Source: Polynucleobacter sp. (GTDB lineage: Bacteria; Pseudomonadota; Gammaproteobacteria; Burkholderiales; Burkholderiaceae). From it: DNA of 64,000 nucleotides. Position numbers and translations under genes: made by a program. Shown piece after piece: positions 26,495-35,361 of this stretch. The stretch lies in the NCBI GenBank assembly GCA_024642065.1, contig JAHEBW010000002.1, positions 39,470-103,469 of the forward strand, written 5' to 3'. Numbering within the stretch: the first letter of the stretch is position 1; each line of letters begins with the position of its first letter. The notes beneath the pieces were generated by a model. That model did no database searches and was not told where the DNA came from. It saw only the letters and a list, made by a program, of their open reading frames with translations.

Positions 26495-27720
26495 GGTGAG
26501 AGATTCTTTCTTTTTGATTTCCAGAATGAAAACTGAGTATAAAAAACAAATAGCAAGCCCCAAACCACGATTGATGCATAAGCGGGTAGCCATCCAGCAT
26601 GCCCCCATGCGCGGCTGATATCTAAAACAGCGCCAAAGATAGCAGGGCCCAATAGGCCGCCTCCAAAACCTAATAAAGAATGAAGACCCATGGCTGCACC
26701 TTTAATGTCTTGAGGTACGCTGATCACCAGTCCCGCTGTTAGAGTTGCTGAGTCTGCCATGATGAAGACAGAATGAACTAGAGCCACTGCTAGGATAATG
26801 CTCCAGTGCAAGTGAACTGATGCTCCTAAACAAACGCCACTGATAGCACTGCCAATCATCACCCAATAGACCCAGCGATGCCGACCTATTCGCAAAGCCA
26901 TTTCATTACCCAAGATGGATGCTGGTACACCGATTAAATTAATCAATGTAGCAATTAAGGTGGCTGTCATCGGAAAGGTATTACCTGGAGTAGCGCTAGT
27001 GGCGCAATAGGTAAAAAATGCCACCAACCAACTGCGTGATGCAAACAACTCCAGCGAGTGAGCGGAGTAACCCAGCATATAGCCCATCGCTTCTTTGACC
27101 TCTAAAACTTTTTTCCAACGTTCGATTGGAAAAGCATCCTTGAGTTCAAAATGGATTTGAAAAAATGATTTTTCTTCGGGTGGTCGCTTAGTCCCCATCC
27201 AAGCCAAGATGCCAGCTAAAGCTGGGCCTGTAGCAGTCATTAAAAATGCTTCGCGCCAACCAAAATGCTGAATGAATAAACCAGAAACAAAATAGGAGGA
27301 GGCTGCACCTATACCAAAGAAGGCCGTATAAAAGGAAATATGGCGCGTGACTTCTCCCATCTTCACGCGATCAGAAATGATCTTCAGTCCGGGCATGTAA
27401 GTTGCAGAAACACCTGCGCCATGGAGCATCAAATAGATCCAGGCATCGTGCAATCCTGTAGAGCAGTAGCCCATACCAAATAGACCAATGCTGGCTAAAA
27501 GCCCGCCACTCAAATAAACCTGGCGTGTATCAATTTTGTCAGTCAGGGTTGTCGCTATGGGAACAATTAAAAGATAGCCAATAAAAAAACTGCTGGCTAA
27601 AAACCCCGATTCAAAATTACTCAGCTGCCATTCTGTTTGAATTAATGTCAGTGATGCTGCATAACAAGCAAATCCTAAGATCGATAGGACTTGGGTCAAG
27701 AGCATTAATGGGGTTGTCAA
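26491..27720 (-). CDS. MFS transporter
   Basis: 409 residues with twelve predicted membrane helices. The first-half loop TTLTDKIDTRQVYLSGG matches the MFS motif A region, and YMPGLKIISDRVKMGEV follows helix 4. The overall pattern is of the YbfB/OFA-like carriers. It shares 4 bp with the DUF1653-like gene. The substrate is unknown. Gene orientation is divergent from the DUF455 gene at 27817. Confidence 0.85.
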   Translation of the reverse strand: MTTPLMLLTQVLSILGFACYAASLTLIQTEWQLSNFESGFLASSFFIGYLLIVPIATTLTDKIDTRQVYLSGGLLASIGLFGMGYCSTGLHDAWIYLMLHGAGVSATYMPGLKIISDRVKMGEVTRHISFYTAFFGIGAASSYFVSGLFIQHFGWREAFLMTATGPALAGILAWMGTKRPPEEKSFFQIHFELKDAFPIERWKKVLEVKEAMGYMLGYSAHSLELFASRSWLVAFFTYCATSATPGNTFPMTATLIATLINLIGVPASILGNEMALRIGRHRWVYWVMIGSAISGVCLGASVHLHWSIILAVALVHSVFIMADSATLTAGLVISVPQDIKGAAMGLHSLLGFGGGLLGPAIFGAVLDISRAWGHAGWLPAYASIVVWGLLFVFYTQFSFWKSKRKNLSP

Positions 27721-27816
27721 AATAGAATATTTTTCTTAATTGAATGTAAACAAATCATATTACTTTTGTTATTCATCTGCACAGCAATTGAAGGATAATA
27801 GGGTTTGGAGATTGAT

Positions 27817-28623
27817 ATGTCATCAGAGTTACGAGCCCAAGCCCTACATTGTTTAAGCATCACTGATCCTGAATTGAAAATTCAGGCAGTGGCGCAATTG
27901 CGTGAGGAATATTTGGCTGGAACGATTTCGCTTGATGTACATGCAATGATTAACTCCGAAAATATCAGCATTCCAGGCCGTCCAGATCGACCAGTCTTGG
28001 TTAACCCTGGATTGGTTAAGCGTCGTTCCATGGTTAGTGTTGAGGGGCGAGCAGTTCTAATACATGCCTTAACGCATATTGAGTTCAATGCCATCAATTT
28101 GGCTCTCGATGCTATTTGGCGTTTTGCTGATATGCCAGAAGCTTATTACGAGGATTGGTTACGTGTGGCGGCAGAAGAGGCTTATCACTTCAATCTTCTT
28201 AATACACATCTTAAAACCCAAGGCTTCCAGTACGGTGATTTTCCAGCGCACAACAGCCTCTGGGAAATGGTCAGCAAAACAACCGATTCAATTTTGGCAA
28301 GAATGGCATTGGTGCCAAGAACTATGGAATCTAGAGGTTTAGATGCCTTGCCGCCGATACAAGAAAAACTTCACCAAGCTCATGACCAAGAAGCAGTGCG
28401 CCTCTTACAAATTATCTTGAATGATGAAGTGGGGCATGTAGAGATTGGTAACCGCTGGTTTAACTACCATTGCCAACAACAGGGTTTGGATCCTATTGCG
28501 GCTTATGCGGATTTGGTTGAAAAGTATGAAGCGCCTAAGTTGCGCGGACCTTTTAACTATGCTGCCAGAAAAGCGGCTGGTTTTACAGACGCTGAACTAG
28601 CAGCTTTAGATATTCATCAATAA
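27817..28623 (+). CDS. DUF455 ferritin-like protein
   Basis: 268 residues from ATG 27817, which has GGAG 6 bases upstream; a TTG four codons earlier is less likely. Metal-binding helices of a ferritin-like di-iron fold are visible: ALTHIEFNAINLALD (E and H), EEAYHFNLL and DEVGHVEIGNRWF. DUF455 proteins are related to MiaE-like di-iron enzymes but their reaction is not known. The gene stands alone, converging on the SDR gene at 28643. Confidence 0.85.
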   Translation: MSSELRAQALHCLSITDPELKIQAVAQLREEYLAGTISLDVHAMINSENISIPGRPDRPVLVNPGLVKRRSMVSVEGRAVLIHALTHIEFNAINLALDAIWRFADMPEAYYEDWLRVAAEEAYHFNLLNTHLKTQGFQYGDFPAHNSLWEMVSKTTDSILARMALVPRTMESRGLDALPPIQEKLHQAHDQEAVRLLQIILNDEVGHVEIGNRWFNYHCQQQGLDPIAAYADLVEKYEAPKLRGPFNYAARKAAGFTDAELAALDIHQ

Positions 28624-28642
28624 TGCCGGCCTTCAGTGTGGC

Positions 28643-29428
28643 TTAAATACTACTAATCAAGCCACCATCAACACGCATGACCGTTCCGGTAATGTAAGAA
28701 GCCTGTTGGCTTGCTAAGAATGCAGCGGTATCGCCATATTCTGATGGCTGACCAACACGACCCATTGGGATAGTTTTTAAGCTCTCAACACTCACTTCAT
28801 CAACTGATCTATTTTCCCTTTTTGCTTTAGCTTCATCCAATGCTCGAATACGATCCGTTGCAATGCGACCTGGAACAATAATGTTGGCAGTAATGCCATG
28901 AGGTGCTAATTCTCTGGCCAATGTTTTGGACCAGGCGTGCAATGAAGCTCTTAAAGTATTAGAGATAGCTAAATTAGGGATAGGGGAGATGGCGCCTGAT
29001 GAAGTGCTCGTAATAATGCGACCCCATTGTTTTTCTTTCATGCCAGCAAGAGCGCGATCAGTAATGCTGATCACTGATAAAACCATCTCTTGAAACTTTT
29101 CTAACCATAAGCTACTGGCTTGTCCTGCCGCAACAGTTGCCGGTGGCCCGCCAGTGTTGTTCACTAGAATATCCACTGTGCCCCAAGTCTTTTCAATCAA
29201 GGCGAAATTCGTCTCAATTTGAGATGTATTGGCTAAATCCCAAGTCAATGGCAAGCATTCACCACCAATATGTTTGATCTGTTGTGCAGTTGCCTCTAGC
29301 TTTTCAGCTGTGCGGCCTGCAAGAACAACGCGAGCACCTTCTTTTGCAAGACTGATGGCCATAGCTTGGCCTAAGCCGCTACCGGCGCCAAATACCAGAG
29401 CCGTTTTATTTTTGATTCCTAGATCCAT
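28643..29428 (-). CDS. Short-chain dehydrogenase/reductase (FabG-like)
   Basis: 261 residues. N-terminal LVFGAGSGLGQAMA binds NAD(P); NNTGGPP is the NNAG-type motif with Thr in place of Ala; the C-terminal GTVMRVDGGLISSI closes the dimer site. The catalytic segment is unusual: the expected Y-X3-K reads SNTLRASLHAWSKTLAREL, with Ser/Asn where Tyr is normally found and no Lys three residues on. The same NNTGGPP plus altered active site occurs in a known subgroup of FabG-like proteins, so activity should not be assumed. Confidence 0.82.
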   Translation of the reverse strand: MDLGIKNKTALVFGAGSGLGQAMAISLAKEGARVVLAGRTAEKLEATAQQIKHIGGECLPLTWDLANTSQIETNFALIEKTWGTVDILVNNTGGPPATVAAGQASSLWLEKFQEMVLSVISITDRALAGMKEKQWGRIITSTSSGAISPIPNLAISNTLRASLHAWSKTLARELAPHGITANIIVPGRIATDRIRALDEAKAKRENRSVDEVSVESLKTIPMGRVGQPSEYGDTAAFLASQQASYITGTVMRVDGGLISSI

Positions 29429-29596
29429 CTGCGTAACCTTTTGAAAGCGATTTCCACATTATGCCGATTTCGGGGCGAGCTTGAAGGTTGGCCGCCTACA
29501 TTCTAAAAAAGGTAAAAAGACGAAAAAGATAGGAATCTAAGCAGATTCAAGGAGAAGTGTACGGATGATGTACAGAAATATTCTTTGGAATATTGT

Positions 29597-29680
29597 TGGT
29601 GCCCCAGGAGAGACTCGAACTCTCACGCCTCTCGGCACCGGCTTCTAAGACCGGCGTGTCTACCATTCCACCACCAGGGC
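29597..29680 (-). tRNA. tRNA-Leu (anticodon UAG)
   Basis: Read on the minus strand from GCCCTGG at 29680. The acceptor stem pairs with CTGGGGC, the anticodon loop is CTTAGAA on a CCGGT/GCCGG stem, a short variable arm follows, the T arm is GAGAG-TTCGAGT-CTCTC, and CCA is encoded. This tRNA reads CUN leucine codons. The stretch 29429-29932 holds no protein gene; besides this tRNA and its promoter it shows only A/T-rich DNA and a 7-bp inverted repeat at 29858-29876. Confidence 0.97.
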
Positions 29681-29718
29681 ATATTTGATGTGGTTAGCTA
29701 CATTCAGCTAAGACCGAA

Positions 29719-29747
29719 ATTCTACCCTAATTTATCCACATAATCAA
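29719..29747 (-). promoter_or_regulatory. Sigma-70 promoter of tRNA-Leu
   Basis: On the minus strand TTGATT (29747-29742) and TAGAAT (29724-29719) are separated by exactly 17 bases. The -10 box ends 38 bp before the tRNA, leaving a leader of about 30 nt. No other promoter fits as well here. Confidence 0.6.
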
Positions 29748-29932
29748 AGTCTTGGCATAACTCTTATTGGCAGGCCTTCAATTCTTATTAGCCCTAGAGC
29801 TAATGTCATGATCTGCAATATATTTTTATTATTAGATATCAATAACTATTTGTTAAATCTAAATTTTTTATTTAGAAAATAAATGAAATGCCATCAAAAG
29901 TGAGCATCAATTTGCAAAACTTGGACATATCT

Positions 29933-30328
29933 ATGAAACAACGGCATTTAAAAAATTCACGACAAGCGCTCCTGATTGGATTAAGTTTTTTATCTCCTCA
30001 TGCTTTTGCATCAGGTTTTGTTGATGGTCTAGCTGAAGTCATTTCCTGGCTAGCATTAATTTTGATACCAATCATTTTTGCTATTGTTTACTGGCAGATT
30101 CATTATTTGCCCAGCAAGATTGCTGAAAAGCGTCAGCACCCTCAACAAGAAGCAATCCATGCCATGTGCATGGTGTCTCGTTTCTCAGGCGGTTTATTTT
30201 GGCCAATTGCTTTTGTATGGGCTCATCTAAGACCCACAATGACACCTTTAACTAAGGATCAAATCAACTCTATTGCCCAATCGCACAATAAAGCGGAATC
30301 AAAAGATACTAAGGATGGCTCATGCTAG
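29933..30328 (+). CDS. DUF3302 (YiaW-like) membrane protein
   Basis: 131 residues from ATG 29933; a longer frame from 29888 adds 15 polar residues before the signal-like segment. A hydrophobic N terminus ending HAFASG looks like a signal peptide, then one long helix with the conserved LALILIPIIFAIVYWQIHYLP and RFSGGLFWPIAFVWAH. DUF3302 proteins (E. coli YiaW, YibI) are paired with HlyD-type proteins YiaV/YibH, exactly the arrangement here: it overlaps the HlyD gene by 7 bp. Confidence 0.78.
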   Translation: MKQRHLKNSRQALLIGLSFLSPHAFASGFVDGLAEVISWLALILIPIIFAIVYWQIHYLPSKIAEKRQHPQQEAIHAMCMVSRFSGGLFWPIAFVWAHLRPTMTPLTKDQINSIAQSHNKAESKDTKDGSC

Positions 30329-31278
30329 AAATCATCTTAATTCTCTACGGGCTGGTGGTTTGGTGGGTGTTTTTTAAACGTAAGCTATACCCATGGAATA
30401 AGCGTTCCAAAATAATTGTTTTTGCTATTCCTGTAGTTTTTATCATCCTGATTATTCTGCTCATGAACATCTTTGCGCCTAGCAGCTCTGATGTTCGAGT
30501 AACTCGCCATGAAGTACCCATCATTCCTCAGGTCAAAGGCCGCGTGATTGAGGTTGCCGTGACTGATAATCAGCGAGTTAAAAAAGGTGATGTCCTTTTT
30601 AAAATTGATCCTGAAACATATCAAGCCTCTGTTAATGCACTCAACGCCAAGCTCAAGCTGGCCAAAAAACGTGTCCAAGAAAATCAAGCTTTGGTTAAAA
30701 CGGGTTAAGGCAATCGCTTTGATCTAGAAAAAGCAGAAGCTGATTATGATGAGTTAAAAGAAAAGGCAGACAACACCTATTGGGAGCTTGAACAAACAGT
30801 TGTTCGTGCTCCTAATGACGGTACTGTTATCAATGCTCAGCTGCGTCCAGGCACATTCTTAGTGCCAACGCCTTTAAGGGCAGCTATGAGTTTCATTGAA
30901 GATGATCCTCAGGTTTTCATGTTATTTCATCAAAACGAGCTTCATCAGATTAAACCTGGCCATGAAGCTGAGTTTTATGTCCCAACCAATCCTGGGCACA
31001 TATACAAAGCAAAAGTAGAGACCATTGTTTGGGCGCAACGCCAAGGGCAAGTGAATGCCAGTGGTGATCTGCCTCAAACTGGTGTTCGTCCTGCTATCCC
31101 AAATCGATTTCCAGTGAAATTAATTTTGGAAGAGGGTGATCATTCAGAATTGATTGCTGCCGGGGCGGTTGGCCAGGGTGCTGTCTATACAGACAATATG
31201 AGCTTTTTGCACTTTATTAGAAAAGTAATGTTGCGTGTGCATAGCAAGCTGAACTACATCGTTTTAAAGCTTCACTAA
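30322..31278 (+). pseudogene. HlyD/EmrA (YibH-like) secretion protein interrupted by an in-frame stop
   Basis: The frame encodes an N-terminal membrane anchor, a lipoyl half (VKGRVIEVAVTDNQRVKKGDV), a coiled coil, then TAA at 30706-30708, and continues in the same frame with GNRFDLEKAEADYDELKEK, the second coil arm, and VRAPNDGTVINAQLRPGTF, the second lipoyl half and barrel, to 31278. The total of 318 codons is a complete YibH-type adaptor. Only one codon is wrong (between TG and GNRF), so it is a recent nonsense mutation, a sequencing error, or a suppressed stop. It lies between DUF3302 and NodT genes. Confidence 0.85.
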
Positions 31279-32666
31279 TGCACGCATCTCGATTAACTTC
31301 TATGAATAAGCTATGGTCACTGGCCATGTTGGCATGTTTATCTGCGTGCGCGATTGATGATCCGATTAAAAAATCAGATTTACTTAAGCAATCCTTGCCC
31401 CAGTTAACTTTGCCTAATCAATACAAAGGGCAATCAGAACAATCAGTGATGCAAGGTCCTGCTTGGCTGGAGGCTTTTGAAGATCAGGAACTCACGGAGT
31501 TAACGAAACTTGCTTTTCAATCTGCACCAGATTTAAGAGTATTTGCTGCTAGACGTGATCAAGCAGAATCCATGATGAAAGCTGTTGGAGGATCTTTTTA
31601 TCCTAATGTGGGAGCACAAGGAAAAACTGGTTCTAAATTAGGTCTAGATGGATCTGGTACATCAGGTTATTACATCGGAGCCAATTGGGAGCTTGATTTA
31701 TGGGGTCGCGTTCGTGCACGTTATGCCAATGCACAACAAAATGCCATAGCCGTTGCTGCAGACCAAGAATCAGCAAAACTGTCTTATGTAGCTAATTTAG
31801 CTAAGGCATTATGGTCAGCAAGAGTTTTGCATTTGCAGGCAAGTACTGCTCAGGAATCTGTTCAATTTCAAGAAAAAATACTTGAGCATGTGATTCACCG
31901 TGAAAAAATTGGTGCCTCATCCAAGCAAGATATTTTGAACGCTGAAATCGCCTTAGCGCAAGCCAAGGATTTGGCGCTTAATCTACGTAATGCCAGCCAA
32001 CAGCAATTAAAAACAATTGATGTTTTGGTGGGGCGATATCCTGTTGGCACACCACTTAAAGTTAGTTACTTACCAAAGCCACCCCAAGCGATCAGCACTG
32101 GTGTACCTTCAGATTTATTGGAAAGACGTCCTGATGTTCTAGCCGCTGCAGCCAGGGTCGACGCTGCGAGATACAACGTGAAGGAAGCTCAGGCAACTCG
32201 TTTACCTAAAATTAGTTTGACAGCAGGATTTGGTCGGATCAGCAGCGAGGTTTTTGTGCTCAAGACAGATGCAGCCAATCCTAGTGCTGGCATTGGCGTG
32301 AGCTTACCTCTCTTTACAGGTGGCGCTTTAGAGCAGAGAGAAAATCTCAGGAAGGCAGAGCTAGATCAAGCTTTTGCTAATTACGCCAAAGTGGGTCTCA
32401 ATGCTTTTAGAGAGGTTGAGTCAGCCTTATCTGGAGAAGAATCTTGGCGCGCTCGTTACGCTGAGCTTAATCAAATATATCAATTGCAACAATCGATTCA
32501 AAAAAGCACCGATGCAGAATTCACCATCGGCAGAATTGATCAGCGCCAAGTATTGCAGCAAAAAATTCGTACAAGTAGTGCTCGTTCAAATGAACAGCAA
32601 GCGCAGTTAGAAGTCTTAATGCAGCGTATTAATTTATATCTATCTTTAGGTGGCCCAGCCACTTAA
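31278..32666 (+). CDS. NodT-type outer-membrane efflux lipoprotein (TolC family)
   Basis: 462 residues. Signal peptide with lipobox LSAC (Cys about residue 24) marks an outer-membrane lipoprotein. The OEP repeats are clear: GANWELDLWGRVRA and, in the second half, SDLLERRPDVLAAAARVDAARYNV with GVSLPLFTGG. Starts at 31278 (overlapping the HlyD stop as TAATG) or 31302 are both possible. It would form the outer-membrane channel for the HlyD adaptor just upstream, though the ATPase or MFS partner is not adjacent. Confidence 0.9.
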   Translation: MHASRLTSMNKLWSLAMLACLSACAIDDPIKKSDLLKQSLPQLTLPNQYKGQSEQSVMQGPAWLEAFEDQELTELTKLAFQSAPDLRVFAARRDQAESMMKAVGGSFYPNVGAQGKTGSKLGLDGSGTSGYYIGANWELDLWGRVRARYANAQQNAIAVAADQESAKLSYVANLAKALWSARVLHLQASTAQESVQFQEKILEHVIHREKIGASSKQDILNAEIALAQAKDLALNLRNASQQQLKTIDVLVGRYPVGTPLKVSYLPKPPQAISTGVPSDLLERRPDVLAAAARVDAARYNVKEAQATRLPKISLTAGFGRISSEVFVLKTDAANPSAGIGVSLPLFTGGALEQRENLRKAELDQAFANYAKVGLNAFREVESALSGEESWRARYAELNQIYQLQQSIQKSTDAEFTIGRIDQRQVLQQKIRTSSARSNEQQAQLEVLMQRINLYLSLGGPAT

Positions 32667-32704
32667 GATTTGTCAGTAGTTGTTGAGGTTATTGGGAGTT
32701 AAGC

Positions 32705-33244
32705 ATGAGCACGCATTCAACTGAATCATTATCCCGTTGGGGAAAAATCAAACATGGATTTATCCATGAGGGTAAAAAATTCTTGGTAGCAACAGCTTAC
32801 CTTGGCGTATGGTTCTATGCAATTGGTCTTTATGGACACACGCAACTCTTGCACTACGGTGTCAGTGAGGCAGATGCGGTATTTTCAATTTCAGTTGCTT
32901 TAATCAAAGCTGCCATTGTTGCTAAATTCCTAATTACTGTAGAAATGCTTCTTCCTATTAAAGTTCAAGAGGGTAAAGCCATCTTGGGTGCTTTATTAGG
33001 GCACACCGTTATCTATGTTGTTTTGGTCATGATCTTGCATGCGAATGCTTTAGGCTTAGAGGGTTACCTATTGCATGGAAAAACCTTCATGGAAGGCTTT
33101 AAAGAGTTGGGTCATGCACAACCTAAAAATCTCATGATGATTGCCATCATCTACGGCTTAATCATCTTGCATTACCTTACATACTTCACTCTTGAGAAAA
33201 TCATTGGTGAGGAGAAATTAAGGAAGATATTTCTCGGTCGCTAA
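32705..33244 (+). CDS. Hypothetical four-helix membrane protein (179 aa)
   Basis: Four predicted membrane helices (about 27-45, 62-82, 97-116, 146-165), a basic N terminus and an acidic/basic tail ending KLRKIFLGR. Conserved-looking features are the YGHTQLLHYGV loop and ILHYLTYFTLEKIIGEE. I do not recognise a family. It follows the NodT gene by 38 bp with its own GGGAG ribosome binding site and ends in a terminator, so it may be the last gene of the secretion operon. Confidence 0.55.
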   Translation: MSTHSTESLSRWGKIKHGFIHEGKKFLVATAYLGVWFYAIGLYGHTQLLHYGVSEADAVFSISVALIKAAIVAKFLITVEMLLPIKVQEGKAILGALLGHTVIYVVLVMILHANALGLEGYLLHGKTFMEGFKELGHAQPKNLMMIAIIYGLIILHYLTYFTLEKIIGEEKLRKIFLGR

Positions 33245-33266
33245 AAATTAATATTTAGCACCATTG

Positions 33267-33304
33267 AAAAAGCCCTTATAAGAAATCCTATAAGGACTTT
33301 TTTT
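33267..33304 (+). terminator. Probable Rho-independent terminator
   Basis: Imperfect stem aaaagcccttata / tataaggactttt with one mismatch and a T tail follows the 179-aa membrane gene. A-rich left arm may also serve the converging gene at 33322. Confidence 0.75.
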
Positions 33305-33321
33305 AATAGTAAAACTAATGC

Positions 33322-33909
33322 TTATTTCTTCGGTGCTGTAATCACTGCAGCTACTGCTTCTGTGTAGACAGCAGTTACTTGATCGTTCACGCTGATATCT
33401 TTTAATAAAGCAGCATCTTTCACCTGTACTTCGACTACATTGCCTTTGGGACCCTTGATAGAAACAATTTGTTTCTTTTTATCAATTTTCACAACTTGTG
33501 CAACAGTCTTGATGACATTTGTTTGAACCATGCCTGGCTTATCACCAGCTTTAGCGGTGGCTGTTGATGAGCTCACTTGTTCTCCCATCACAACTGGGTT
33601 CTTCATTTTTGTTAATTCCATGGCGATCGCTAATTCATAGCGCACATCCAAAATATCGCCTACTTTAATTTGAGCAAAGTTCTTTACAGCTGGACCTGCT
33701 ACAAAGTTGAACTCACCATCTTTACCTTTAAAAGTAACAACACGATTCTTTTTGTCAATCTTTGTCACAGTGGCACTCAAAATATCGCCAGTTTCAACAC
33801 CTACTGCGCCAGCGATGACGCTACCTTCTTTAGCTTGGGCTGATGCAAAGCCAGCGTTTATGAATAGTGAAGAGACTAGAAGGGCTGTACAAACTTTTTT
33901 AAACATCAT
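33322..33909 (-). CDS. Periplasmic protein with two similar beta-rich repeats (195 aa)
   Basis: A Sec signal peptide ends near residue 25 (NAGFASA-QAKEG). The mature part holds two related units: VTKIDKKNRVVTFKGKDGEF (about 45-64) with KVGDILDVRYELAIAM, and VVKIDKKKQIVSIKGPKGNV (about 140-159) with SVNDQVTAVYTEAVAA. Each looks like a small OB/SH3-like beta domain. I know similar uncharacterised periplasmic proteins in Burkholderiales but no function. It is a single gene, divergent from the MHS transporter. Confidence 0.6.
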   Translation of the reverse strand: MMFKKVCTALLVSSLFINAGFASAQAKEGSVIAGAVGVETGDILSATVTKIDKKNRVVTFKGKDGEFNFVAGPAVKNFAQIKVGDILDVRYELAIAMELTKMKNPVVMGEQVSSSTATAKAGDKPGMVQTNVIKTVAQVVKIDKKKQIVSIKGPKGNVVEVQVKDAALLKDISVNDQVTAVYTEAVAAVITAPKK

Positions 33910-34071
33910 GGTTACTTTCTTAAGAGTGTTATCAATGGAGTTGAGCTATCTCATCTCACAGCCTGTATTGGAAACCAAATAGACAATCCAAGACATTATC
34001 TATAAAGCTAATAGCTATTGTGGTACTTATTGCCAAGACCCTTGTATAGTTAGACCATCTGTATTTAACCC

Positions 34072-35346
34072 ATGCTGACTATGATTCCTAAACGATACTC
34101 TGCCGCAATTGCTGGTGCACTTGGTAACACGCTGGAATGGTTTGATTTTGCTGTTTACGGCTACTTTGCTACTTCTCTTGGCAAAGTCTTTTTCCCTTCG
34201 ACTGATCCAGTCTTGCAAACCGTCGCTTCATTTGGTGTTTTTGCCATTGGTTATTTAGCAAGACCCATTGGTAGTTTGGTACTTGGCCCGGTTGGAGATT
34301 TGTGGGGGCGCAGAAAAATGATGACATTAAGTATTGTCATCATGGGTTTAGCCAGTTTTGTAGTAGCTCTTTTGCCCACCTATGCTCAGGTGGGGGCAAT
34401 TGCAGCCTATGCCTTGATGCTCTTAAGAATGACCCAGGGATTTTCTGTCGGTGGCGAATACACCGGCAGTATGGTCTATGCCACCGAAGCTTCACCTCAG
34501 GGTAAAGAAGGTTTGATGTCGGGGATTGCCCATGCAGGAGCCATGTTAGGTTTCTTTTTAGGCTCTTTGTTGGCAGCAGTGACCGCATTCTTTTTTACGG
34601 AATCAGAAATTGAAGCTTGGGCATGGCGTTTGCCATTCCTCTTGGGGGCGTTAGTGGCTATCGCTGGCTGGCGATTAAGACTTCATATGCCTGAGACTTT
34701 GGATGAGGTGATTGAACATCGGATTGATTTTCGTGAAGTCATTTCGATCATCGCTCAGCGACTTAAAGCTACTTTTAAAGCTTGGCGCGTATTAGTCAAA
34801 ATTGCCGCGCTTGTATCTTTTTCTAATGTCTTGTTCTACGTACAGTTTGTCTACTTTGTTGATTACGTCTCTAAGCATGGCGGTTCGATGCAGTCAGCCA
34901 ATACTGTTGCAACCATTGTGCAAATGCTTGGAGTGCCATTGATTGTCTTGGGTGGTTGGTTGGCTGACAAAATAGGGCGAGTACAAATTACCACCTACGC
35001 CACATGGGCTGGTGCCATCTTAGTGATGCCTTGTGTGCTTGCTGCGCAAATGGGTGGTCTTATGGGCTTAGCGATTTCTCAAGCTTTGATCGTGATTCCT
35101 GTGATGCTTTTGTTTGGTGCTCAAGGTGTGCTGATCAGTCGCTTGGTTAAGCCAGAAGAGAGATGTTCAGTATTTGCAATCGGTTACAGCTTATCGGTGG
35201 CCTTATTTGCAGGAACTGCACCTCTGATGGTCAGCTGGTTGCTAGAGGTCAAGCAGTGGACATGGGCTCCTGCGATTTACTGTTTTGTATTTGCATTGCC
35301 AGCGATCTACGTTTTACACAAAATGCGTGCGACAGAGGCGACCTAA
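34072..35346 (+). CDS. MFS transporter, metabolite:H+ symporter (MHS) family
   Basis: 424 residues, twelve helices. The start YSAAIAGALGNTLEWFDFAVYGYF and the loop GPVGDLWGRRKMM followed by RMTQGFSVGGEYTGS are MHS signatures (ProP, KgtP, CitA type). These proteins take up organic acids or osmolytes with protons. The ATG at 34072 is used; ATG 34081 is an alternative. It converges on the next MFS gene. Substrate could be a dicarboxylate or citrate-like acid, which would suit the catabolic region that follows, but this is inference. Confidence 0.87.
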   Translation: MLTMIPKRYSAAIAGALGNTLEWFDFAVYGYFATSLGKVFFPSTDPVLQTVASFGVFAIGYLARPIGSLVLGPVGDLWGRRKMMTLSIVIMGLASFVVALLPTYAQVGAIAAYALMLLRMTQGFSVGGEYTGSMVYATEASPQGKEGLMSGIAHAGAMLGFFLGSLLAAVTAFFFTESEIEAWAWRLPFLLGALVAIAGWRLRLHMPETLDEVIEHRIDFREVISIIAQRLKATFKAWRVLVKIAALVSFSNVLFYVQFVYFVDYVSKHGGSMQSANTVATIVQMLGVPLIVLGGWLADKIGRVQITTYATWAGAILVMPCVLAAQMGGLMGLAISQALIVIPVMLLFGAQGVLISRLVKPEERCSVFAIGYSLSVALFAGTAPLMVSWLLEVKQWTWAPAIYCFVFALPAIYVLHKMRATEAT

Positions 35347-35361
35347 ATAAGGCTGATGTTT

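Noticed and set aside
26495..26608. Upstream extension of the DUF1653-like frame
   Set aside because: It overlaps the MFS coding region, has no family similarity, and the ATG at 26494 fits the 4-bp stop-start overlap.
29597..29700. tRNA-Leu as an attachment site of an integrated element
   Set aside because: No repeat of the tRNA 3' end, no integrase and no composition change were seen on either side.
29858..29876. Inverted repeat tctaaat-N5-atttaga upstream of the DUF3302 gene
   Set aside because: It is A/T-only with 7-bp arms in an A/T-rich gap, so chance is likely.
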